Source of the DNA: Fratercula arctica | Taxonomy: Eukaryota > Chordata > Aves > Charadriiformes > Alcidae | Reading direction: 5' to 3' | DNA length: 64,000 nt | NCBI GenBank assembly: GCA_947846985.1 | Contig: CANTUZ010000001.1 | Coordinates: 109,633,757 to 109,697,756 of the forward strand | Part shown: piece after piece, positions 13,296-25,697 of the stretch | Numbering within the stretch: position 1 is the stretch's first letter | Layout of the letters: the number at the start of each line of letters is the position of its first letter | The notes under the pieces: generated by a model | Databases searched by the model: none | Told to the model about the DNA's origin: nothing | The model's input: only the letters and a program-made list of their open reading frames with translations | Translations under genes and position numbers: made by a program

Positions 13296-14586
13296 TTGAT
13301 TCATTCCTTGTATCAAAATGTAACATTTTACACTGACTTTAGTACTTGGGAAACCAATCAGTGTTAAAATAAAAAATTAAATTTTCTGAGAAGTGAGAGG
13401 TTTATGATCTTCATTGACTCCTGAGTGGTGCTTAAGGTGTCGGACTCAGTGACTAGGGTTAATGGTGTGTTACCTACTCCAGTGGAATTTCTCAAGTTTT
13501 CAATTTGCAAATGTTTACCTTATAGCAAATGTGAAGAGTAAGTTATCTTACTTATTTGCTTTGAATAGTAGCCTGCGCACAGTTATCTGAAAGTAACAAT
13601 CTGTAACTTGCTTATCCTGTGGTGACTTCTTCATGTAGCAACACCTGTGATGCAGTGGATTTGGAACAGATTTGCTAGTTATCTGGTCAAAGTCACTCAA
13701 AAAGATTGATCTAAAGAAATAAAATACATTTATTGTGGCTTTGTTAAATCACATTAAACTTGAAGCATTCATTAAGAACTTAATCATATTCATTTAAACT
13801 TAAACTGAGCTTCATTTAGTGTAGTTCACTTCCAAGATAAGAGCAGATTTAACACTATATAGAAGCTGTTTCACTTACCTAAAGTGAGACAAATATCAGA
13901 TGAAGTAGCGACTCTGGGACAAAACACTTTACAACTAGATCATTTTGTCTCCAAGAATGACCTTTTAATTCTTATTTAATCTCAGAAACCTTTAAGGCTT
14001 CTCCCAAAGCAGGTTTACCTGCACTGCACTGGGACATTTATTTCATTACTGAATAACTAGCAGCAGCCAATAATGCTGGAGAAAAGGTAGCAGGACAATA
14101 ACCCCTACGCTGCTTCCATCTTTCAAAGGAATGACTTTACTGTAGAAGAGTCAAACTTACATTCACCAGTAACACAATCAATATTTGAAAATTTGCCAGT
14201 CTCTTAATATTGGATTTCCTTAGGGCAAAGCAGAAATCTCCGAAGTCTGCAGTAGAAATGTGTGTGGTGTCCTCTAGCCTGTAAGAAGCATGTTAACTAC
14301 CTTGTCACCTGCTGACCAGTTAACTGATGATAGAAATGCCTCATGAAACAATCCTCTTCATGGTACATTTTTAAACTATTTGCTGGTAGAACCTTTTCCT
14401 CTGCAAAATGTGTACATTTAAATCTCACTGAAGCACAGAAAACCTTAAAGAAATAGTTTGAAACACAGGTAAATCTTATTACGGAGGGTAGGCGACAAGA
14501 CATTAGCAGAGATTATCAGTATTTCAATGTAAGCTGCTGTTATCCAGCAAAAGTAACTTCAGGGACAGAGCCCAAATTTTGGAAAA
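13296..14586. other. AT-rich sequence, no gene seen
   Basis: Unique-looking sequence without recognised repeats or coding potential. Confidence 0.55.
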
Positions 14587-14683
14587 CACACAGAGATATA
14601 TGCACACACAAGTCATAGATGCACATAGACACGCACGCAGGCACACACACGTGTGCACCCAGGTACACACATGTGCATGACCA
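14587..14683 (+). repeat. Degenerate CA-rich repeat
   Basis: Irregular 'acacacag', 'gcacacacaag', 'cacgcacgcaggcacacacacgtgtgc' type sequence over about 95 bp, an eroded (CA)n microsatellite. Confidence 0.8.
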
Positions 14684-15110
14684 AAAATGCACAGAGACTC
14701 AGGCGCACGCTCACAGATCCAGGCCAGGAAGGCAGCAGACCTTCTGGACCTACCACAGAAGAATCCTGAACAACACCCAGTTGGCCTAAAATCCCAGAAC
14801 AGCAGAAAACTATGGTTCCTTTTGTCCCATGAAATACAAAAACAAAATTACAGAATAAGTGAGACACTTCTTCCCATTTCTATACAGTTCCTAATGGCTG
14901 TCGCAAGGGATTTTTTTTAAGGATCCCTGTGCACGCATCAGCCTGCATAGTTCATTTAGTATTCTTCCTTTTATTATTTAAAAAAAAAAAAAAAATTTCT
15001 TTGCATTTGACTGTGGTTTCTCTTCTCTGTGGAAAATTCAATCTCATGCGAAACCTACTGCCCAGCACATAGATCAATGTTGGGCCCATGAACCCAGAGG
15101 TGCAGTAGAA

Positions 15111-15179
15111 ATGGCAGGAATGGGGAAACTATGGCAGGAATGGGGAAACTGTGGCAGAAATGGGAAAACGTGGCAGGAC
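15111..15179 (+). repeat. 20-bp minisatellite, about 3.4 copies
   Basis: Two identical 20-bp units (15111-15130 and 15131-15150, beginning 'atggcagg') are followed by a 19-bp variant and a partial fourth unit ending at 15179. The first two copies are exact, which suggests recent slippage or length polymorphism. Confidence 0.93.
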
Positions 15180-16766
15180 ACAGCAGGCACCACAAGAGGA
15201 ATTTTGGTGCTTGGACAGATGTCACTGCCCCTGCAATCAGTCCTGGTCTTTCCTGGGGAAAAGGCAGAGCACTAGAGGGAAGGAGCTCCTGGGTTTGATC
15301 CATGGCATCACCTTGACCTAGACTGTCCAGATTTCACAGGGACAACAGAGAAGATTAAATACTAGAGAAAATTAATAAAATCCCCAGTTGAATTGACAGC
15401 TACTACCAATATTAAATAGATCCTCTTAAAGAATAGTGTTTCTGAATCACTAAGGTTCAAATATAATTGAAAATGTGCTTATGAGAAACAGTTTTTGCAA
15501 AGCCTGTGAAACTGTGAGGATTAGTTTGAAGTATCCAACGTGATCGATATCTTGCAATCGCATTAAGGCCTCAGACAACAGGGGCCCTCGTTCCTTCCCA
15601 TTTCCCATTTTCTGTTTCTAGGCACCATCATAGGCAATCAGACATGAACAGAAAATGAATTTGCTGCAAGCTAGTAGCATTGTAAGTGGCTTTGATGTAA
15701 GCGGAACAAGGGTCGGTAACTTCTAAGCTCCAGTAGCCTGATAAGAATATTAAGTCTACCATTTATCCCCAATGAGTGCTTGATTAGCCGTACAGTGGTC
15801 TGCTGACAGAGTTCACTAAAAATACATTATGCTAATAACACTCGAGTGCCAGCAACACCGGGAAAGCCCAAGTCTTAACACAAAGAACGAGTCATTACGG
15901 TATTTACCTGGCAGATACAGTTATAGGCAAAAATATGACTTCCTAGTCCTATTTGTGAAGATACAAGCAGAAACAGAGGTGATTCCTCAAAGCATGTAAG
16001 GATTAGAGAAAAAAGAAAGAAATACCCCATGTTGGCATATTGGCATGTGGAAAATGAAAAAGATGGTTAGTTTTTCAGAGCAGGCAGATGTTACTGGGGA
16101 CAACTCACTTATATGTATTTATCTTTGTCTGAACTACATCATAGGGCTCTTCATTAGCGCCTCTTTCTGCCTGGTTTAACATCGAACGTGTTTCCTCCTT
16201 GCTGCGTACTTGGACCATATGTAGAGATTCCCACTGCGGTCCCACGGCTCCTGCCTCTTCCCCAGCCCACTGCCATTGCCCAGTTACTTGTGCTCCTGCT
16301 AACACAGCATTTTGTCTCACCCAAGGGAAGGATTTATAGGTTGTCTCTCTTTCTTAGCATCAGCTACAGGTGTTACATACCCCAGCAACATTCCTAATTG
16401 TACTTCAATGTAGAAGACAGCATGGAGAGGCTCATTGCTACTTCAAATTTACTCACTGAATCTTACAGCTTCTTCCAAACACTGAACATCCCAGTCCTCT
16501 TCACAGTTCTCCTGTCTTCTACCACAGCTGCCAATGTGCAATTAGTAACATGCCTGGTAGGCTTCTGGACTTTGTACAGAAGACAGACACATTCTGCAGC
16601 AGGCTGCCCGGCTACCAGCTATCGCACAGGCAAATTGGTGTACAGTGCTTGGGCACGACTCATAGCAAGGGCGAGCAATCATTTCACAGACATACAACTG
16701 AGAGGTTTTCAAAACAGGATCAAGCTTGGAAAAAATCCCACAATTAATCTGGCCGTTTGAGCCAGA
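15180..16766. other. AT-rich sequence, no gene seen
   Basis: The 120-codon plus frame at 16398-16760 has no recognisable motif, no splice context and no supporting composition. I treat it as chance. No repeat family was recognised. Confidence 0.5.
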
Positions 16767-16784
16767 TTTTTTTTTTTTTTTTTT
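16767..16784 (+). repeat. Poly-T run (18 T)
   Basis: Uninterrupted T18 followed by 'ccaaatc'. No adjoining retroelement was recognised. Confidence 0.9.
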
Positions 16785-17106
16785 CCAAATCTTTTACTAG
16801 CCAAAAATGCATTTTAAGCCCCTCCACAATTAGGTCAGATTTGCCAAAGAGTTTCAAAGAACAAAGATAACATTTCAAAAGGCAATGGAATGTCTCTTCA
16901 ATTTCAAAAAGATTTAATTTTTATATCTTTTGGAAGTGCCATAAAAATATTTTAAAGTGTTGATAAAAGCTAAAACCACAAGATTTGCTTTAGAATGTGT
17001 AAAACATTTTGGTATACCTGAAACGTATTTTTATTTTTAGCATTTCGTCTTGCTAAGAAAATAGAAGAACGAAAAATAACTTGGGACTCCACCAAGTTTA
17101 AGCAAT

Positions 17107-17146
17107 GTTGACTGTGAGCCAAAACTGTCAGCTACTCACAGTCAAC
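17107..17146. repeat. Perfect 12-bp inverted repeat (hairpin)
   Basis: GTTGACTGTGAG at 17107-17118 is exactly complementary to CTCACAGTCAAC at 17135-17146, with a 16-nt spacer. It could form a short cruciform or an RNA stem. I see no associated gene. Confidence 0.9.
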
Positions 17147-20100
17147 TATTACAAGCCACCAGACTGTTTAAATGCAAAGGTACAAAAGAGCTAAGTAATC
17201 TGATCTATTGTAGCTGCTTGTACATGAAGTAGTAATGCAAGAAAGATCCAGGCAATGGAGAAAAGCAAGCACTTCCATGGTACAATTTGTCTCATGCTAA
17301 TGTAAATGCCTAAAATAGGTCAGATGAATCATGCCTTAAAAATGCCCATTTCTCTTCACTGACTAGAGGGGAAACACAGGTGACTAGTGTTGGTGTAGCA
17401 GTCTACCTTATCAATGCCTGCAGCTGGGTGAGGTGAATTTCTGCATTTAAATAATTCACAAAAAAAATAAAATTTTCATGTGAAAGACACTAAACATGGG
17501 GCCAGAAACTGGAAGGACTGGCCAATGGAGATGAGATAAGTTGTTGTTAGTGACTCTGGCATTCAACACTTCACGTCCTACTTATTCTCCTGTGTTTTTT
17601 CTCACCTTTTCTTCCATCTAACCCTCTCATGCTTTTTTCACCCATCCTCTGTCTTTCTTTCTTCAACCCACACAGCTTGACAGCTGTTTTTCAGAACCTA
17701 CTGTTGACAGTGTCCACCTGCTTTTGTCATCTGCTTGCTATCTTTCATCGTCACTGGAAAATGAAAGAGGACACTTAAAAACCATGAGCACTTATGCATA
17801 GGAGTTTATATGAATTCTCCCAAACTGGCAAACAATACTATTGTCAGCAGGAAATGACATTAGATGTGGCTCCAAGCAAGGATTGCTCTGTTTTTTCAGA
17901 CTTTACCCTGAAATGCCACTTTCGTTACCCTCCATTTTTTCAATATAGTGTCTGGAACCAGACCTCCCTTTGAAGTTTTGTTATGAAATCAAGTATTGCA
18001 GAAACCCTAACCTCATATTTTTTTTGTCTCACCCTTCAAGGACCTACTGTGAATTCTGCATGCAATTTCCAAGTTTTACATTCATCTAGCTTCTTTGCAA
18101 ATGAGACAGCAAGGTCTTCAGTGGGACCTTAAAAGATTTTTCGGTTGGTCCAAATCTGTCTAACATTTTCACTGTTGACTTCCATGTTAACAGAAGAGTA
18201 AGCAAATTTGAAAACTATAACCCCTATACCTAAGCAGAAAAGACTTCTGTGTAGAGTTACTATCAATACCTTAGTATGCATTCTTCATTATATATGCATA
18301 TGTACATGTGTATATATATATATATTTGTACAAAAACTGCATTCACCTCTTTAATTTCATTTCATTTTCAGCTAGAAATTTCTGATGATGTCCTACAAAA
18401 ATGCAGTAAGAATCACAACAATAATTAAGGGCAATCTATATTACTCCTAGCTGCAAAAAAATCATGTATTTGACCACACCTCTGAGGAAAGACAGAAATG
18501 CCTGTGTCACCCCACTCCATACAAGCAATTTACAGGCACCAGAGAACTAAACAGACAATATAATTCTGAAGGAACCCACCGTACTCCTGGATGACTGAAC
18601 TGCTGATCACTTTGTCTGGCTGTACGGAAAGTTAAAGCAAGCTGAAAGTTTTCAATTTATAGTGAATAGTGTACTTAAGCAGCAGAAAATTATATACTTA
18701 CTGTTCCACTCCAACTGTGTGTGATATATGAAGTACAATGAACTCAGTAAAAAAATAAATGAAACCAGGTGGTAAATAATCAAACTACACTCTTCATTAG
18801 CCTTGGTATTTATTCTAGCATTTTGGAGGCAATAAGAAGCCACATGTAATGTTAGTGCCTTTGATTTCCTATTGTCCTTTATTTTTTGCCATTTATATTA
18901 TCAGTACTTCCCTTTTACATTTTCCTTATTGTTCCTTTTTCCTCCCTCTTCTGGGATTCTGATATTGTTATTCACCAAATTTACTATTGGGTTTAAACAC
19001 TCTTTGGTTTATAAAGTTAGTTATCCATCACTATAAGCATGTCAAAGTAAGTTCTCTAGCTAATCATACAAAAAATCTATCCCATTATCACCCTCTCTTT
19101 CCTGATAAACTCCAGGAACATAGGACAGGGCAGAAATTTTTCCTGAGCACTTATGAACCTGATTTTTCACAGTGGAAGGATACACCTTGATACATGCAAA
19201 CTACATTTGAGGCAGAACAGTTACGATCAGGTAAAATCCTGCCACAGATTTCTAACAATTTCATCAAGGTAAGTGTGTAGAGAATTCAGTAGATACTGAA
19301 CATGAAGCAAATTAAAGACACTGCAGAATGAGTTTCTATGAAAACCTTTCTACCTTCAGCTAAACATGTAAAATTACTGTTATGGAAATTGAGGACTTTG
19401 GTCCTTTTTTTTCCGATTATTTAGAATGTCTCATCATGTGTCTTTTTCATAGTTCTGTACTGTACTCTTGGCAATAATAGTGAGCATGTTAGGCTCAGAA
19501 ACAGTAATTAGTATCTGTTCATACAAATGTTCTGGCCTGTTTTTTCTCATTACTCAAACTCCATACACAAGACATGTTTAGAAGCATAAATTGTTTTCCT
19601 ACTGCGCTTCTAATTAACATTTCCATTAAGACCCAGGCAGAGAGCATGGAACATACTGAAAGAAACTGCTGTTTACAGAAACGGTGATAAAATGTATACA
19701 AATATGTCCTGCAAAGTGCAATCAAGCCAGCTTGCGTGACATGTGGATGTGTTTCTCTGTGTCTGTAGGCACAAACAGATGTGGTACACTCACATGCAAG
19801 ACTGATTTGTTCATTAACATTAAAAAAACTAGATGAATAACAGTCCATTAATTTTTATAATTACTTCTTGCATGCCCATATCACTGCTCAATTTAGTTTC
19901 TGAAGCCCTTGGTAGCTTCAGCTTGGCTCTTTGGTATGATCATACTGGATACTTTAGTTACCTTCCGCTGGTTTTGCATTTACTAGTTTGGATTTACCTG
20001 GATTTTGTATTTATACACTTTCTAATAGCCTCCACCCCTCTTTTTATTCTGTGTGAAATTCAAATTAACCTTAAACTAAGATAAATAGTAACAGTTTAGT

Positions 20101-20951
20101 GGGGGTTTTTTTCCATCTTGCAAGGCAGAATAAATTGATCAAATGGCTTGCTAAGCACCATAAATAGTTGTGGATTTCTAGAAGAGCTGATTCATGCCTT
20201 TGAATAAAAACACGCATAACCTCTTCGATTTTGCATATATTCTATACAAAACCAAGTGAGAAAAACCTTCAAGTAGCTGTAACTGAATTTCACCTCCAGA
20301 AATCCCATTGAGACTCAGGAGAGTCAATCCACAAGGAAGGAGATTAAACAAATAGTCTTGTGACCTAAAGTGCAATAAGCTTTGCACTGTGAGAGTAAGT
20401 TTGAAAGCCTGACAATTAACTGTAACTCAGGGCTGGTGGTAGGGGGATGTTGTTGTCTCTGTTTTTAATTACATTTTATTGAACAACTAAGTGATAAGCA
20501 TCAAAAAACAAGATTGTCTTGGATCGTCAAAGACGGGGGAGTTTGTTTGTTCTGTGAGTTCAGGCAAACTAAAACAGCTTTTCCTGTGTTTACCTGAGTA
20601 ATTAATGAAAGACCAAATTGCTTTTGAGCCAGCAGGCTGCAGTTAATTGGAGTTATGTGCATTCAGTGAACTTAGTGATTTGGAGTAAAAAGGATTTACA
20701 GTGTAGGTGACAACCCTTTCCAGGGATATATTGCAGCAAAGGCTGAATATTAGAAGACAGTTTCCAGATGATGTAATTTGCATGGAGAGCTTTCTCTTTC
20801 AGTTAAAGTTTGAAAGTGGAAAAAGTAGTGAGTTAACTAAGCAAACTGCTTGAAAAAAGTTTAGTTAAATAACAAGTTTAAAAAGTGGGATTCAGACATT
20901 CAGCCTGTTGCTGTTATCTTTTAACTGCTAAGATCAGTGAATTCGGAAAAG
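17147..20951. other. AT-rich sequence, no gene seen
   Basis: Contains a short (TA)n run at 18311-18325 and a weak exon-like segment at 18372-18405 (see findings). The 20560-20790 part has homeodomain- and octamer-like words. No gene or interspersed repeat is recognised. Confidence 0.5.
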
Positions 20952-20955
20952 TTTG

Positions 20956-20980
20956 CCTTAGGGAAAAGTCTACCCTAAGG
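20956..20980. repeat. Short perfect inverted repeat
   Basis: CCTTAGGG at 20956-20963 pairs with CCCTAAGG at 20973-20980 across a 9-nt loop. Three further T-A pairs outside one mismatch extend the stem. No terminator role applies in this genome type. Confidence 0.8.
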
Positions 20981-20984
20981 AAAA

Positions 20985-21729
20985 TTATGTTTGCAGGGGA
21001 CAGACATGTCCTAATTTCTGAAGTTATTACCGTTCCTGTTTTTCGAATATATCTCACTAAGGACTGGAGACAGGTTGTGATGCTCTTGATCAGATGTAGT
21101 AGCATCTAACAATCTACTGTTATTATCACATAATAGTTAAGGCAATTTGCTTTTAAATGTACTACTCAAAATGCCAAGATTTATCAACATTTGTAATCTT
21201 GTTGGTTATTTATTTTATTTTCCAGACCTGCCTGAATGCGTTCACCAAAGCTTTCTAAAATATAGCTATGGTGGTCCTGGTGATCAAAGACTGGCAATGG
21301 ATAAGCCTGCTGGGCTAAAGGACAAATAGAAAAGATGTCTCCCTTCTTCCTGATGAATACTGTTAAGTTAAACAGACACAGTTCCTCTTGCCTCTTTTCT
21401 TGCTCTAGTAAACCTAGAGTTATTTTCTCTTAATCACAGAATTTTTCACTTATGCAAAAACAAATTTAAAATAAAGATGAGGAAATGTTCTTCCTTCCTT
21501 CCTGAAGAAACTAACTTTTAGGTACATACGCTCTTTCTTGGATCTAGTTCTTACCAAATAACAATAAGATGATCAGACCTCAATCTCAGTACACCTCACG
21601 AATTTTTGCACTAAATATTTATCTTATTAGTCTGGAAGACCTGTCAAATTCAGCTTTTTCTCCTTCACTCCCTTTCACTCCCGGCTAGCTCAATCAGAAG
21701 ACAAACACCATAACTCCAAACTTTCCCCC
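20985..21729. other. No confirmed gene; weak terminal-exon-like segment
   Basis: A polypyrimidine tract with an AG at 21225, a 34-codon open frame to a TAG at 21327-21329 and an AATAAA at 21470-21475 occur in the right order for a 3' terminal exon. I recognise no protein in it, and the arrangement can arise by chance. Confidence 0.25.
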
Positions 21730-22085
21730 TTCCTTCTTCTTCCTCCAGCTATATGCTGAGCATGGCGTCATATGGTATAGAACATTCCTTTGGTCAGCTG
21801 GGGTCATCTGTCCCAGCTGTGTCCCGTCCCAACTCCCTGTGCACCCCCAGCCTGCTCATTGGCAGCGTGGCGTGAGAAGCAGAAAAGGCCTTGACTCTGT
21901 GCAAGCACTGCTCAGCAATAACAAAAACATCCCTGTGTTATCAACGCTGTTTTCAGCACAAATCCAGAACATTGCCCCATACTAGCAACTACAAAGAAAA
22001 CTAACTCTTATCAGAAAAGGTGAATGTGCACCGGGCACAAGCAGCCCGCAGCACTAGCACAGCTATCCCAGCCAAAACCAGCACA
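21730..22085 (-). mobile_element. ERVL-type endogenous retrovirus LTR fragment
   Basis: The plus-strand read runs backwards through a familiar avian LTR type. It has a degraded TATA region ('ctatatgctgagc' near 21749), then 'gcgtcatatgg', 'cctttggtcagctggggtca', 'cagaaaaggccttgactctg', 'aagcactgctcagcaataac', 'ccctgtgttatcaacgctg', and finally the LTR 5' terminus 'cagccaaaaccagcaca' at 22085. The U3 part is about 335 bp. The R/U5 side (towards 21400-21730) is not recognisable, so the copy looks truncated or eroded at its 3' end. No gag-pol sequence adjoins it. The left limit is approximate; similarity may start as early as about 21655. Confidence 0.85.
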
Positions 22086-25000
22086 TCCACCAAGGTTCAA
22101 AACAACCTGAGTTCTTTCACTACGTAATTACATTATACATTATTGTAGGATAAATGAATTCTCAGTCACTCCCATCTTCTCTCTGGTGTGTGCCCAAAAA
22201 TCCTTTATCCAGATTTCTTGGAGTTCATGGTACGGTTGACTGGTGGATATTTTCATATATTTTTAATAATAAAAAATGTGAAATCATAGATGGTGCAGTT
22301 GGTTCAATTTCACATGACTTTAAATCGACTTTTGCTTTATGTTATATTTTTCTGAAATAAGAGAAGGTAAAAGACATTCAGTTATTGCTCTCTGCTTTTA
22401 GAAATCATAATTTTACTCAGTCTTCCAGTAATGATTTTTATAGATAGTTGCAGAATTCTTTGTTCAAAGTCAGTAATTGCACTTCTTCCTCCCTATCTCT
22501 CTTCCTTCTTATGTCTTCCTTGTCCCTTTCCAGTGAAAAATGCTGATGAGCTGTACTGGTATTTCCACATACTTTCATGCATAAAGTGTAATCAAACTAG
22601 TATGTAAAATCTCATTGTCATCACTGGGTTAGGGATCAGGCCTGAATGCCTCTACCCTGAGCCCTACTACTGAAATGTCTGCAGCACCTTGTGGGAGGTA
22701 GTAAGATATTTCGACAGTTTTATTTTTAGCCTATCTGTTGGGACTAAAATTGCGCAGTGCATTAGAAAACTTCTTTTAGCTTAAAGTGCTGTGGGTGTCT
22801 GTAGAGGCTGCAGTGTAAGCTGTGTTTAAGTTGTGATGGACTAGGTGCCCAATGGCTTCCTTTCTAATTTGATAAACTTAGAGATCCATTACACTTTAAT
22901 ATGCAGTTCATGAGTTAATAGAAAAAGCTGGCTCAAATTAGTAATAATGCATACATTTCCACACTGGACTTTAATCATTTCAAATGACCATATATTTACA
23001 AAGGCACAGCTCTATCGGTTTCAGAAGTTGTGCTGCATAACAGAAATAGTATAAGGCCATAGGGGCCATTTTTTTTAAACAGAGTTCTCCACTGAAGTCA
23101 ATAAGGAATTGTGCTGAAAAACTGGACTTCTATTTTTGGTTAAATTCAGGGAAAATTCTGCCACGTTTTCTCCCATTGAGTATGACCTTACATTGTGAAT
23201 AATGATAATTAAACTCTGTGACTCCATGAGAAGAAGTGTTTTTCAGTGTGTGTAACATCAGTAGAACCTAGTCTTCCCCCGCCCCCAGTACAAAATGCTA
23301 CAAAACAGGGAAATGGTACTAAATTCTTTGTTTTCATTGCAGTTGGCTGTTATCTTATATTTAAGCGACCTAAATATCATATAGCCTATGGTCATTTAAT
23401 GGAGCTTCATGAGCCACATGCCAACAAGCTATAAAAATACATGAATTTGTAGGTGTATCTATAAATACACATGCAAATATATCTGTGTGTGTTCTCACAG
23501 TTAGCTATTTGAATTGTCAAATTCTATATTTCTTTCTTCCACTTCCAAAACTGTTGAATCAAGCATGGGAGGCCAAAAGACTCAAGGCAACACCATTATT
23601 AAGTGGAAAGCAATTACCTAGTGATGACTAACAAAAAAATACTTCAGTAGCAGACATTTTGATAAATACAAATAATTGTATTTTCTCTGTTTGTGTAACA
23701 ATAACAGCTTTCTTTTAGAGAGATGGGAAATTTTCAGCAAAAGTACTGGTTTACTGCATAGTCAGTAGCTCTTCCACAGCCTTAGCAACATCTTTTATAA
23801 ATAGCTTAATCTTCTTTTCTTGGTTGATGGCTATTTTCATTACTTATTAGGATAATGTTGTAAAGTCACAGTTTATTCATTGCACAGTTCTGTAAATTAC
23901 ATTAAATCACTGTACAGATTGTTAACAAAAAGAAAGAACAGGAAACATGCAGGCTTTTAAGTAATGCCATGTATTTCCAATGGAGCTGGGAAGACTCAGC
24001 TAAAAGCAATGAAAAAATCAGGGTAAAGAAAAACAAATACATTCTAAACTGATTTCTTTCGGTTGCACTCATTTGTACTTACTTTACAGGAAGATCTGTT
24101 GAACAAATTTTCAGGGAATAACATCTTTGGAAGCCATGAGCAAGGATATTCATTGAAACACTTTTCCCATTTTCTAGTTCAGAACAGCTACATACTGTAT
24201 TGAACAATTATATTTCTTGAATTTGGGAACATTTTAGAAACCCAAATATTCACATCAGAATTCTGACAGTAAGGTCTTGTAGACAGAGAAACATTTTACA
24301 CTTATAACTGGGTTGATAGTCCGTTTTATCAGCAATACTCTTCCTCTGTGGAGAAAGGGGTTAATGCTGTTAGTATGACGCATTTTCATAGGACTGTAGC
24401 TGCATTGCTACTTTTACAATATTATTATGTGTACAATATTATTATTGACAAACCAGGTTCACCAACGGTGTTTGTCAAAATAAGGAATTTGGAAAAAGTA
24501 GTAGATACACTGTGAATACTGAATATTTAATCAATATCTGAAGTGCCAGATTTACTCTGAATAACCAAATGGTTTTTGCAAGTCACAGTGTTCTCACAAA
24601 CTACATGCAAAGAAAAGAGATTTAATCAAATAATTAAATAACACATCTTTTTTTATATAGAACTAATATTTGGCGTTATTAATCCTGTGAATGTATTATT
24701 TCCCAACATAACTCTTCTGCAGAATTTATTGAATGTGTGTTTCTGCACAGAGTTCATGCAAGTTCATGCAAGAAAATACATACACAAAGGAATTTTGCAC
24801 TTTTCATGATCCAAAATTAGTATTAAATGCAATGTGTTTGATTCCCAGGCTTCCAAGGACAAGAGACTTCAAAAATTTCCTCTCCTGAAACTATCATAAT
24901 CTGTGGAATTAGCTGACAAAGTAAATTGTAATTTATGGAAATACTGCCTTTGTAATGATTCTTAATCATTATATTCTTCCCTCTGGTTTTGCATGGAAAG

Positions 25001-25263
25001 GTACTTGCCATGCCAGATATTAAAAGTATCTAGACAGGCTAGCAGGGATGAATTCAAAGAAATGGAAACAGTACAATTCATAGCGTGATCTGTGGGACCA
25101 AAATCCTAATTCTGACATCCTGGGACAATAAAAACACAGACCAACAGATCTGATTGGCAACTGGGCTCACCACTAGCGTATTCCAAAAGGGAAAATAAAA
25201 CATACCATACATACCTGGCTACTTAAACTGGCCTCGCACAGAACACACAAGATGGGATCCTGT
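22086..25263. other. AT-rich sequence, no gene seen
   Basis: About 3.2 kb of unique-looking sequence. A weak exon-like segment lies at 22534-22599 (see findings). Small direct duplications occur near 24415-24447 ('acaatattattat' twice) and 24752-24772 ('agttcatgca' twice). Confidence 0.5.
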
Positions 25264-25697
25264 GGGAAAAAAAAGAGGAGGAGAGGGAGAGGGAGAGGGA
25301 GAGGGAGAGGGAGAGGGAGAGGGAGAGGGAGAGGGAGAGGGAGAGGAGGGCAGAGGAGGGGAGAGGAGGGGAGGGGAGAGGAGGGGAGAGGAGAGGAGAG
25401 GGGAGGGGAGGGGAGGGGAGAGGGGAGGGGAGGGGAGGGGAGGGGAGGGGAGGGGAGAGGAGAGGAGAGGGGAGGGGAGGGGAGAGGGGAGGGGAGGGGA
25501 GGGGAGGGGAGGGGAGGGGAGAGGGGAGGGGAGGAGAGGAGAGGAGAGGAGAGGAGAGGAGAGGAGAGGAGAGGAGAGGAGAGGAGAGGAGAGGAGAGGA
25601 GAGGAGAGGAGAGGAGAGGAGAGGAGAGGAGAGGAGAGGAGAGGAGAGGAGAGGAGAGGAGAGGAGAGGAGAGGAGAGGAGAGGAGAGGAGAGGAAG
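25264..25697 (+). repeat. 434-nt purine tract: (GGGAGA)n, (GGGGA)n, (GGAGA)n
   Basis: Only G and A occur on the plus strand from 25264 to 25697 except a single C at 25351, so 25352-25697 is a pure 346-nt purine run. The order is A-rich start, about ten GGGAGA hexamers (to about 25345), a mixed GGGGA/GGAGA zone (about 25352-25530) with an internal period near 69 bp, and then a very regular (GGAGA)n array of about 165 bp to 25694. Open frames of 149-184 codons on both strands are translations of the repeat and not genes. The flanks differ from those of the 13.1-kb array, so the two look independently expanded. Confidence 0.97.

Noticed and set aside
13073..13367. Open frames of 62-87 codons over the 13.1-kb array
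   Set aside because: Same artefact of the pentamer repeat.
13430..13475. tRNA-like or SINE-like words
   Set aside because: No matching B box and no cloverleaf stems could be drawn.
16398..16760. 120-codon plus-strand frame
   Set aside because: No motif or splice context; ends just before a poly-T run; looks like chance.
24415..24447. Direct duplication of 'acaatattattat'
   Set aside because: Two short AT-rich copies are expected by slippage and carry no further structure.
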